5,042 bases of DNA, taken from contig CALVAF010000010.1 of NCBI GenBank assembly GCA_944325475.1, positions 1 to 5,042 on the forward strand, given 5' to 3'. The notes under the pieces are model-generated. The model did no database searches. It was not told the origin of the DNA and saw only the letters and a program-made list of their open reading frames with translations. Below are positions 1 through 4,756 of this stretch, piece after piece. Position numbers and translations under genes: made by a program. Source of the DNA: an uncultured Helicobacter sp. Lineage in GTDB: Bacteria; Campylobacterota; Campylobacteria; Campylobacterales; Helicobacteraceae. Within the stretch, counting starts at the first letter, position 1. Every line of letters begins with the position of its first letter.

Positions 1-110
1 GCGGCTGTTGGGAGTTTGGTCAAAACTTGTGCAATTTTCTCATAAGAGACATATTTGGAACTCAATTGGAATAGCTCATCAAGCTGTTGGTTGATATTTT
101 TTGCAGACAT
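1..110 (-). CDS. rpoD: Probable primary sigma factor RpoD (sigma-70), N-terminal fragment, runs off the left edge
   Basis: Only the first 36 codons are in the window. The ATG at 110-108 has a GGGAG ribosome binding site 7 nt upstream. The peptide starts MSAKNINQQLDELF and continues with a segment containing YVSYEKIAQVLTKLPT. This resembles sigma-70 region 1.1, where a short helix is followed by a 'hydrophobic-S/T-Y-E-x-I ... LP' pattern; from memory, Helicobacter pylori RpoD has a similar VSYESI...KVPT stretch near its N-terminus. The primary sigma factor directs RNA polymerase to housekeeping promoters. The start here would give a protein without the long lysine-rich extension I recall for H. 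pylori RpoD. None of the DNA-binding regions 2 to 4 is visible, so the assignment rests on a short region 1.1 match. It appears to have its own promoter, with the TATAAT at 162-167. Confidence 0.66.
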   Translation of the reverse strand, partial: MSAKNINQQLDELFQLSSKYVSYEKIAQVLTKLPTA

Positions 111-115
111 TTAGG

Positions 116-120
116 AACTC
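116..120 (-). promoter_or_regulatory. Ribosome binding site of the rpoD-like gene
   Basis: GGGAG on the minus strand lies 5 bp before TTCCTAA-ATG-like spacing (a 7-nt spacer), which supports the ATG at 110 as the start. No other in-frame ATG, GTG or TTG with a comparable site is seen upstream within the AT-rich gap. Confidence 0.6.
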
Positions 121-149
121 CCAAAAAAGTAAAATCAAAAAGTAAATTT

Positions 150-180
150 AAAAAATTTTGGATTATACCCAAAATTTTTT
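150..180. repeat. Perfect 12-bp inverted repeat with 7-nt loop, possible terminator
   Basis: Positions 150-161 (AAAAAATTTTGG) and 169-180 (CCAAAATTTTTT) are exact reverse complements separated by a 7-nt loop at 162-168. On the minus strand it begins 10 bp after the stop codon of the nitrilase-like gene, and the 3' arm ends in six T, so it could terminate the pflA-xseB-nitrilase transcript. The stem has only two G-C pairs, so it is weak as an RNA hairpin. The loop coincides with a -10 box, so the same palindrome may act as a DNA operator or as a combined terminator and promoter. Confidence 0.55.
162..167 (-). promoter_or_regulatory. Candidate -10 box for the rpoD-like gene
   Basis: The minus strand reads GGGTATAATCC, with TATAAT at 167-162, an exact match to the housekeeping -10 consensus used in Campylobacterales. 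It lies about 52 bp before the ATG at 110, which gives a 5' leader of roughly 45 nt. As usual in this group there is no clear -35 hexamer; upstream are AT-rich tracts inside the inverted repeat and the end of the preceding gene. Confidence 0.6.
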
Positions 181-190
181 AATCCTAGCT

Positions 191-967
191 TTAACGGAAT
201 CTCCAGCATTCTCTAATTTCTTTAAGATACTTTTTATCCAACATGGCAATGAGTAATTCCTCCCTATCTCCTAAGCAATCATCAATCTCACCATTAGGGT
301 TTGCCAACAAAGAATCACCATAAAAATTCCACAAAGTTTGCGTCATAACATCTTGATACTGCCCGATTCGATTTGCCCTTAAAATATAGCTACTATTTAA
401 AAAAGCTCGCATTTTGATGATATTCCTCCAACGCAAAGAAGAATCAAAAGTCGAGGCGCTTGCTAAAAACACACAATCCACATTATTTTGCTTAAACTTC
501 AGCCAAAATTCATCAAAATGTAGCTCATACCCAAAAAGCACAGAGAACTTAAATCCACCGGCATTGAAAATTGGAGGAGTTTTAATGCTTTTAGGCAAAG
601 TGTTAGCAAAAAATTTCGCCTCATTCCAATGCTCATAGGGCATCAGCCTTTGCGCTCTGTATTTTAGAGCTTTGCCCTTATTGATAATTGCCATACTCTT
701 ATAAATCTTTGTCCCCACAACCTCTAAAATAGGCGAAACAAAAATCATAGGATATTGATAAGAAAGTGCGATGAGATTCTCATTTTGGACTTCTATTTTT
801 GAAGCAAGCTGACTTTTTTTGCTTTGCTCCAAATCTTTAAAAAACGACCCCAAAAAATACTCCCCAAATAAAATCAGCTTCACCTTTTGAGAATGTGCGA
901 TTTGCAAATAGCTTTCAATCTCTTTTTGTGATTTTTCTGATGAGAGTTGCAAGGCTGCAATTTTCAT
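191..967 (-). CDS. Nitrilase/carbon-nitrogen hydrolase superfamily protein, probably catalytically inactive
   Basis: This 258-residue protein has the nitrilase fold pattern. It has an N-terminal strand (KIAALQLSS), the first catalytic Glu region (LILFGEYFLG, Glu36), the RW...MRAFLN segment (179-191), the strand with ANRIG (198-202) and a C-terminal GDSLLANPNGEI (217-228). Family enzymes use a Glu-Lys-Cys triad to hydrolyse nitriles, amides or carbamoyl groups. Here the lysine motif (normally Y-x-K-x-x-L-x-P) reads YRAQRLMP, placing Ala105 at the Lys site. The cysteine motif (normally I-C-Y-E/D-x-R-F) reads LFGYELHF, placing Gly146 at the Cys site. By alignment by eye, two of three catalytic residues are lost while the framework is kept, suggesting a pseudoenzyme. 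The ATG overlaps the xseB stop as ATGA, and AAGGA at about 974-978 serves as ribosome binding site, so translation is probably coupled to xseB. The exact role is unknown. Confidence 0.82.
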   Translation of the reverse strand: MKIAALQLSSEKSQKEIESYLQIAHSQKVKLILFGEYFLGSFFKDLEQSKKSQLASKIEVQNENLIALSYQYPMIFVSPILEVVGTKIYKSMAIINKGKALKYRAQRLMPYEHWNEAKFFANTLPKSIKTPPIFNAGGFKFSVLFGYELHFDEFWLKFKQNNVDCVFLASASTFDSSLRWRNIIKMRAFLNSSYILRANRIGQYQDVMTQTLWNFYGDSLLANPNGEIDDCLGDREELLIAMLDKKYLKEIRECWRFR

Positions 968-1188
968 TCTTGATCCTTTTTTTCAAACTGCATTTTGATT
1001 TCATTGCATTGCATTTGTGCATTTTCAAGCATTTTTTGTGCCTCTCTTAGATACTCCATTCCTTTTTTGTAAATCTCCATACTCTCATGCAAACCGATAT
1101 TTTCATCATTGAGTTTCCCCAAACATTCCTCAATCTCTTTAAGATAAGATTCAAAATCCTGATTTGTTTCAACACTTTTATTACTCAT
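964..1188 (-). CDS. xseB: Exodeoxyribonuclease VII small subunit XseB
   Basis: The 74-residue length fits the XseB family (about 60 to 85 residues). The sequence is a charged helical hairpin with the family pattern: FESYLKEIEECLGKL (12-26), then the turn with LHESMEIYKKGMEYL (33-47), then a helix with AQKMLENAQMQCNEI (50-64). XseB subunits bind along the helical stalk of XseA to form exonuclease VII, which cuts single-stranded DNA into short oligonucleotides in the cytoplasm. XseA is not in the window. The ATG at 1188-1186 overlaps the end of pflA by 8 bp and has AAGGA five bases upstream, inside the last pflA codons. The last residues are encoded by GAA AAA AAG, an in-phase slippery heptamer, followed by the ATGA overlap with the nitrilase-like gene. 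Low sequence complexity makes homology weak in general for this family, but the motif order is convincing. Confidence 0.87.
   Translation of the reverse strand: MSNKSVETNQDFESYLKEIEECLGKLNDENIGLHESMEIYKKGMEYLREAQKMLENAQMQCNEIKMQFEKKDQE
976..982 (-). other. In-phase A AAA AAG slippery heptamer near the end of xseB
   Basis: The zero frame reads GAA AAA AAG GAT CAA GAA TGA, so the heptamer A-AAA-AAG is in the correct phase for -1 ribosomal slippage, as in dnaX. The -1 frame after it runs GGA TCA AGA and then enters the nitrilase-like gene at its ATG, with no stop between. Slippage would give an XseB-nitrilase fusion. The same bases also hold the ribosome binding site of the downstream gene, which is a simpler reason for the AAGGA sequence. 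Confidence 0.4.
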
Positions 1189-3565
1189 TATTTTCCTTTG
1201 TTGTTGACTCTAAAAGTCTTTTAGCCTCGATGCAGAGATTCTTCCATGGCGATTGTGCTTCTATGGCTTCGCACTGCCCATAAAATGAAATTGCCTCAGC
1301 TTTGTTATTGAGCTTATCATTCAAATATCCCTGCAGATAAAGCACCTGAATCTGCTCTGTTGGAGAAATAATCTGCGTTTTTAATTCTTGCAAAACCCCC
1401 AGCGATTCTTGAAATTTTCCCTCTCGATTTAATGCTTCAACCAAACTTAGTTCAGCCCAAGGAGAATATTCATACCGCTGATGTCTCTTTTGCAAATCTA
1501 ATAATTTATTCGCATAAATTTTAATCGCCGTGTCATCTCTCCTCCCCAAAGAATCCAAAAGCGCAACCCGATAAACCTCTATCATCTTACTATCTTCTTT
1601 TAAATCCTCTTCTAATTGCGGCAATAGCTTAAAAGCCTCCTCTCTCCTGCCTTCCTTCTCTAATGCCATAAACAACACCCAAATGCCATCTTTATGCTCT
1701 GGCTTTTTGGAAATGGCAACCCCATCACGTGAGGCTAAAATCGCTTTGGGGTAATTTTGCAAACTATATTCTATCCAACCCAAGCGATACAACCATTCCC
1801 CTTTTGCCTCCGCTGCTTCTGCTCTTGATAACTCCTCTTTTGCGAGATTTAATGCAGGCACAAACTGCTGATTCTCAAACAAACAATCAAACAAAGCTAT
1901 TTTTTCTTGGGAAGAGAGCGGAATTTTTTCTGCATACAAGCTTCCATAATACGCCACAGCCTTACAATCTTTTTGCTCCATTGATTCTTGTGTAAGTTTG
2001 CCAACAGATTGCAGCACAGCAGGATTGTCCTGTTCTAAAAGATTCCGCATTTCAAAAACTGCTTGGTAATTTCCAATCTCATAAAGCGTTTGGGCTTTTT
2101 TATTTAATGCCTCTTTCTCCTCTTCTTGACCCTTATAGGTTTCAATCACATAATCATAATGCTCCAAACGTTTTGTGGCATTGCTTTCTTTGTCATTAAG
2201 CAATAGCAAATCATCTAGAGTTTGAATCTCCCTCTCTTCCTCAATATCTTTAGGACTTTGGAGCAATCGTTGATAATATTCATGGGCTTTTTTAAGATTC
2301 CCAGCTTTATCATACCACTGCGCCATATCTTTTAGCAAAGAATGATAAAGAGGTAAAGAATCATCATTAAGTGACAAAAACATCACTTCAGCCACCTGTG
2401 CTGGAACTTCATAAATTCCTTGTTCTGCCCATTTTTGCAACATCTCATAATGCTTTGGAATATCCTTTGGAAAATAGCTTGGATTAGCATCTAACACATT
2501 TTTAAGATACTCCTGCGCCCTCTCTTGATCTCCCGCACTTCTATAATACTCTCCAAGCAACAAAGATGCCAAAGAAGCAATTTCTAAATCTTGTGTCTGA
2601 TTCAATACAGATTGATAAAGCTCTAAAGAAAGGTTTTTATCCCCTCTCTCAAAGACTTTCTGCCCATAACTTAATCTTGCTAAAAGCTCACTTCTATCAT
2701 TTTTATGCTCTTTAAAAATCCTATCATAATAATATCCTGCTTCTTCAAAAAAATTCATTTTTGTGTAGTTTTCTGCCAAAAGTAGCAAAACTTCTGGAAT
2801 ATGAATATCCGATGGATAGGCGTTTAGCCATGCTTTACCTAGCGATATGATTTCCTCATGATTCTCCTCACCCCCAGCTCCATCTAATGCCTGCAATTTC
2901 ATAAACAAAACATCACGCTTGAAAATTGTCTCTGGATAGAATTGTAACATCTCATCAATGTTGCTTAAAGCTTCTTGATAATCTCTATTTTTTAAAAGAT
3001 TCTGTATTCTCAAAAAATATTCCTTATCCTGCCCCACTTCATTATCCATAGGGCGCATTCCAAAGTCCAAAACCCCGACACTTGGATACTCCATCTCACC
3101 ATTAAAAGAAATTGGGAAATTCAAGCCCTCACTTGTTCTCTCCCTCAAAAATGGGATTTTATCTTCATAGCCCACAATTTGCCATTTTTTTGATTCTACA
3201 CTCTTTTCTTGAAAAATCGGATTAGGCGAAAGCAAATCCTGCCCGACATTAAAAAGCTTCATTTTATGCTTTGGAGTAATCTTTAAAAAAAAAAATCCTT
3301 CCCTAATCTCTGGTGTAATAGAAAAAAATAAAGTATTAGTCTTTGAAAAACGTGAGATGAGATTGGATTTAAATTCACACACAATTTCTTGTGTTTCTGA
3401 TTCTCGATTGAGTTTCTCTTCGCACACAAAAGGTGTTGAATCCACAATATTCAAAACAGCAAAATCCCTTGAATCTTCCCTCCCACTATTAATGTAAAAC
3501 TCTAACCCCAAGGCAGATTCTGCTCCAAGCAACAACAAAAGCGCGATTTTTTTGATAATTTTCAT
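1181..3565 (-). CDS. pflA: PflA, periplasmic TPR-like flagellar motor scaffold protein (paralysed flagella)
   Basis: This 794-residue protein starts with a signal peptide (KIIKK, then a leucine-rich core, probable cleavage after SALG at about residue 20). A mature N-terminal domain of about residues 21-165 is strand-rich with two cysteines (48 and 63) that could form a disulfide. From about residue 180 to the end it consists of helical TPR-like repeats, for example around 182-210, 255-283, 292-320, 328-360, 405-435, 485-510, 590-620 and 705-765. This length, export signal and beta-domain-plus-TPR order match PflA of Campylobacter jejuni and H. pylori (about 790-800 residues). There PflA works with PflB in the periplasm to build the motor disk or spokes that recruit MotAB stators. 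The start at 3565 has GGAAG upstream and a TATAAT box at 3592-3597. The gene is followed by xseB with an 8-bp overlap. An 11-T run in codons 91-94 is unusual. The alternative is another exported TPR protein; no sequence search was possible. Confidence 0.8.
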   Translation of the reverse strand: MKIIKKIALLLLLGAESALGLEFYINSGREDSRDFAVLNIVDSTPFVCEEKLNRESETQEIVCEFKSNLISRFSKTNTLFFSITPEIREGFFFLKITPKHKMKLFNVGQDLLSPNPIFQEKSVESKKWQIVGYEDKIPFLRERTSEGLNFPISFNGEMEYPSVGVLDFGMRPMDNEVGQDKEYFLRIQNLLKNRDYQEALSNIDEMLQFYPETIFKRDVLFMKLQALDGAGGEENHEEIISLGKAWLNAYPSDIHIPEVLLLLAENYTKMNFFEEAGYYYDRIFKEHKNDRSELLARLSYGQKVFERGDKNLSLELYQSVLNQTQDLEIASLASLLLGEYYRSAGDQERAQEYLKNVLDANPSYFPKDIPKHYEMLQKWAEQGIYEVPAQVAEVMFLSLNDDSLPLYHSLLKDMAQWYDKAGNLKKAHEYYQRLLQSPKDIEEEREIQTLDDLLLLNDKESNATKRLEHYDYVIETYKGQEEEKEALNKKAQTLYEIGNYQAVFEMRNLLEQDNPAVLQSVGKLTQESMEQKDCKAVAYYGSLYAEKIPLSSQEKIALFDCLFENQQFVPALNLAKEELSRAEAAEAKGEWLYRLGWIEYSLQNYPKAILASRDGVAISKKPEHKDGIWVLFMALEKEGRREEAFKLLPQLEEDLKEDSKMIEVYRVALLDSLGRRDDTAIKIYANKLLDLQKRHQRYEYSPWAELSLVEALNREGKFQESLGVLQELKTQIISPTEQIQVLYLQGYLNDKLNNKAEAISFYGQCEAIEAQSPWKNLCIEAKRLLESTTKENNE
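3285..3295 (-). repeat. Homopolymer of 11 T in the pflA coding strand, candidate phase-variation tract
   Basis: The coding strand reads GGA, then eleven T, then AAAG, encoding Phe91-Phe92-Phe93-Leu94. It is the longest single-base run in the window. In the present length the gene is in frame. Loss of one T makes codon 94 TAA at once. Gain of one T gives a stop at codon 101. Both changes would remove nearly the whole mature protein, so a one-base slip would switch PflA off and probably stop motility. Tracts of this type control several flagellar genes in Campylobacter and Helicobacter. Confidence 0.8.
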
Positions 3566-3591
3566 TTGCTTCCAAACTTTTTAAATTTCAA

Positions 3592-3597
3592 ATTATA
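3592..3597 (-). promoter_or_regulatory. Candidate -10 box for the pflA-xseB-nitrilase operon
   Basis: The minus strand of the 70-bp gap between the metallophosphoesterase and pflA reads AAAGTATAATTTG, with an exact TATAAT at 3597-3592, 26 bp before the pflA ATG. Upstream is an A-rich run and no obvious -35 hexamer, which is usual for Campylobacterales sigma-70 promoters. I found no GG-N10-GC sigma-54 element in this gap, so the flagellar gene seems to be under housekeeping control here. Confidence 0.55.
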
Positions 3598-3635
3598 CTT
3601 TTTTTGCCCTAAATTTTTCATCAAGCCATCAAACC

Positions 3636-4403
3636 TCACTCCGCTACAAACTCAAAATGCGTGATTTCTGCACGTGCTAAAATGCACATCGGAGGCCCCC
3701 AAAAACCAGTACCACGATTCACATAAATCTTAGTCTTTGGGCTGTGCTGGTATAATCCTGCTAAATAAGGCTGATCAAGCATTACTAAAAATCCAAAAGG
3801 GAAAATCTGCCCACCATGCGTGTGTCCGCTTAAAATCAAATCCACCCCTTTAGCTTCATCAACTTCCAAAGCAAATTTAGGTTGGTGTGCCAACAAAATC
3901 GTTGGCAAAGTTTCTTCCCTGCCTTCCAAAGCCCTCATTAAATCTGGCTCCAAAGCCCCAACCTTGCGTCCAAACAAATCATAAACCCCCGCTAAATTTA
4001 CCAACTTCTCGCCATTTTTTACCAATATCACATTTTCATTTTCCAAAACGCGTATTCCATAACTCTTAAGCACGGCTAATAGCTCCCCAATATTATGAAA
4101 AAACTCGTGATTTCCCGTTACAAAAAATACTCCTAGGGGCGCTTGAAGCTTGGATAACTCTTCTATAGCCTTAGGGACATTAGAAACTTCTGTATCAATA
4201 ATATCTCCGGTTAAAAAAATCACATCAGCCCCAAGCGAATTTACCTCTCCCACAATCCTCCTTACAACATTTTCTTCAATCAATCCACCAATATGCAAAT
4301 CACTTACTTGCACTGCACTAAAGAGCGCTTTAAGCCCCTCCAAAGGAATCTTCACTTTTTCTATCTTAGGTTCCATCCCCCCCTCAACCAAGCCAAATCC
4401 CAA
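3636..4403 (-). CDS. Catalytic half of the split metallophosphoesterase
   Basis: The 255-residue frame read from the TTG at 4403 contains all calcineurin-like metallophosphoesterase motifs in order: SDLHIGG (Asp35, His37), LTGDIID (Asp67), TGNHEF (Asn98, His99), AHQP (His173) and SGHTHGGQ (His194, His196). The GHTHGGQ followed by a hydrophobic segment and a late YVNRGTGFWGPP is typical of the YkuE/YaeI branch. The metal site therefore appears intact and under selection until recently. The TTG is preceded by a strong GGAGGG site at 4407-4412, three bases away, so independent initiation is possible. A second candidate start is the ATG at 4376, right after a G7 run. In the ancestral gene this segment is internal, and neither start would be used. 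It ends 70 bp before pflA. Confidence 0.75.
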   Translation of the reverse strand: MGFGLVEGGMEPKIEKVKIPLEGLKALFSAVQVSDLHIGGLIEENVVRRIVGEVNSLGADVIFLTGDIIDTEVSNVPKAIEELSKLQAPLGVFFVTGNHEFFHNIGELLAVLKSYGIRVLENENVILVKNGEKLVNLAGVYDLFGRKVGALEPDLMRALEGREETLPTILLAHQPKFALEVDEAKGVDLILSGHTHGGQIFPFGFLVMLDQPYLAGLYQHSPKTKIYVNRGTGFWGPPMCILARAEITHFEFVAE

Positions 4404-4747
4404 ATACCCTCCAGCAAAGATTCCGCTAAAAAGATTAACTCCATTACGTAAAAACGTTCGCCTTTTTTACTAAAATAAGGAATCAAAGACAAAGGCTGAT
4501 AAAGCAGAGTAACCACCAGCAAAATAAACCCCACTCCAATAGAGAGCGACACTAAAAAATACAAGCTTTGAGGCATATTCCAATAATAACGTCCAAAAAA
4601 GTAGCACACCACACCCAAATAATTAAAAATCAAAAAATACCTCAACACCAAAAGCGGAATCTTGGGCTTAATGATTCTTTTCACAAAGAAAAAGTAAATC
4701 AAAATATGAAAGATTAAAAAAGTAAATAAAGCAATGAGTAGAAACAT
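4361..4747 (-). CDS. Membrane half of the split metallophosphoesterase
   Basis: The frame starts at an ATG with AGGAG 8 to 9 nt upstream and is 128 codons long. Residues about 1-22, 30-52 and 60-85 are strongly hydrophobic and form three probable inner-membrane helices, with basic loops (VKRIIKPK) suggesting an N-out/K-in type orientation. The real protein sequence probably ends at YFSKK, residue 95. The following 33 residues (from GERF to the TAG at 4363-4361) are a frameshift product with no family resemblance. This is the N-terminal anchor seen in other Campylobacterales metallophosphoesterases of about 370 residues. Confidence 0.7.
   Translation of the reverse strand: MFLLIALFTFLIFHILIYFFFVKRIIKPKIPLLVLRYFLIFNYLGVVCYFFGRYYWNMPQSLYFLVSLSIGVGFILLVVTLLYQPLSLIPYFSKKGERFYVMELIFLAESLLEGIWDLAWLRGGWNLR
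4377..4383 (-). repeat. G7 homopolymer inside the metallophosphoesterase gene
   Basis: The coding strand reads GAG GGG GGG ATG at the Glu-Gly-Gly-Met segment just before the catalytic domain. Poly-G tracts of about this length or longer are the usual contingency loci of Campylobacter. Gain of one G would also bring the membrane frame into the catalytic frame, with about 28 altered residues between. Confidence 0.6.
4407..4412 (-). promoter_or_regulatory. Internal Shine-Dalgarno-like GGAGGG before the TTG at 4403
   Basis: GGAGGG at 4412-4407 is followed by TAT and then TTG (4403-4401), in the catalytic frame. It is as good as any ribosome binding site in the window, but it also encodes Ala-Gly-Gly-Tyr in the restored protein, so it may be accidental. 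In the split gene it lies within the translated membrane frame, so re-initiation by ribosomes on the same mRNA is possible. Confidence 0.35.
4463..4468 (-). repeat. A6 tract at the metallophosphoesterase frameshift
   Basis: The coding strand reads AGT AAA AAA GGC. One more A would give AGT AAA AAA AGG CGA ACG TTT, that is Ser-Lys-Lys-Arg-Arg-Thr-Phe, and open the complete downstream frame. This is the most economical site of the lesion because the two frames look authentic immediately on either side. Confidence 0.7.
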
Positions 4748-4756
4748 TTTTCTCTC

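Larger units (their letters stand above)
3636..4747 (-). pseudogene. Membrane-anchored metallophosphoesterase (YkuE/YaeI type), split by a one-base frameshift
   Basis: Two overlapping reading frames form one gene. The frame from the ATG at 4747 encodes three membrane helices up to a YFSKK segment. The next frame continues without interruption as RRTFLRNGVNLF (from about 4462), a fourth hydrophobic stretch and the complete phosphoesterase domain. Adding one A to the AAAAAA tract at 4463-4468 joins them into about 370 residues: roughly 95 from the first frame and 275 from the second. That is about the length I recall for H. pylori full-length homologues. The family hydrolyses phosphodiesters or phosphomonoesters at a two-metal centre; the substrate is unknown here. 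The start has AGGAG overlapping the stop of the upstream gene. The split may be a real mutation, a switchable tract or a homopolymer sequencing error. If not corrected by slippage, separate membrane and catalytic polypeptides would be made. Confidence 0.8.

Noticed and set aside
471..473. Cys165 (in NNVDCVFLAS) as the nitrilase nucleophile
   Set aside because: The nucleophile precedes a Y-E/D-x-R/H-F motif, here YELHF after Gly146. Cys165 lies on the next conserved strand, about 19 residues later.
414..638. Plus-strand open frame of 74 codons
   Set aside because: It lies fully opposite the nitrilase-like gene, which has clear family motifs, and its product shows no recognisable pattern or good ribosome binding site.
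1729..1995. Plus-strand open frame of 88 codons
   Set aside because: It is antisense to the TPR region of pflA, and its leucine/proline-rich composition reflects the complementary strand of that gene.
3566..3635. Sigma-54 or sigma-28 flagellar promoter before pflA
   Set aside because: I scanned the minus strand for GG-N10-GC and for a TAAA...GATAA-type pair and found neither; only the TATAAT box is supported.
4462..4468. Programmed -1 frameshifting of the dnaX type at the A6 run of the metallophosphoesterase
   Set aside because: The zero frame is AAA AAA G, so the heptamer A-AAA-AAG is in the wrong phase for tandem slippage. A single-tRNA slip or transcriptional slippage is not excluded, but six A is short for that.
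3887..4473. Two plus-strand open frames opposite the metallophosphoesterase (60 and 107 codons)
   Set aside because: Both are antisense to a gene with intact catalytic motifs; their serine/proline/threonine-rich products look like shadow translations.
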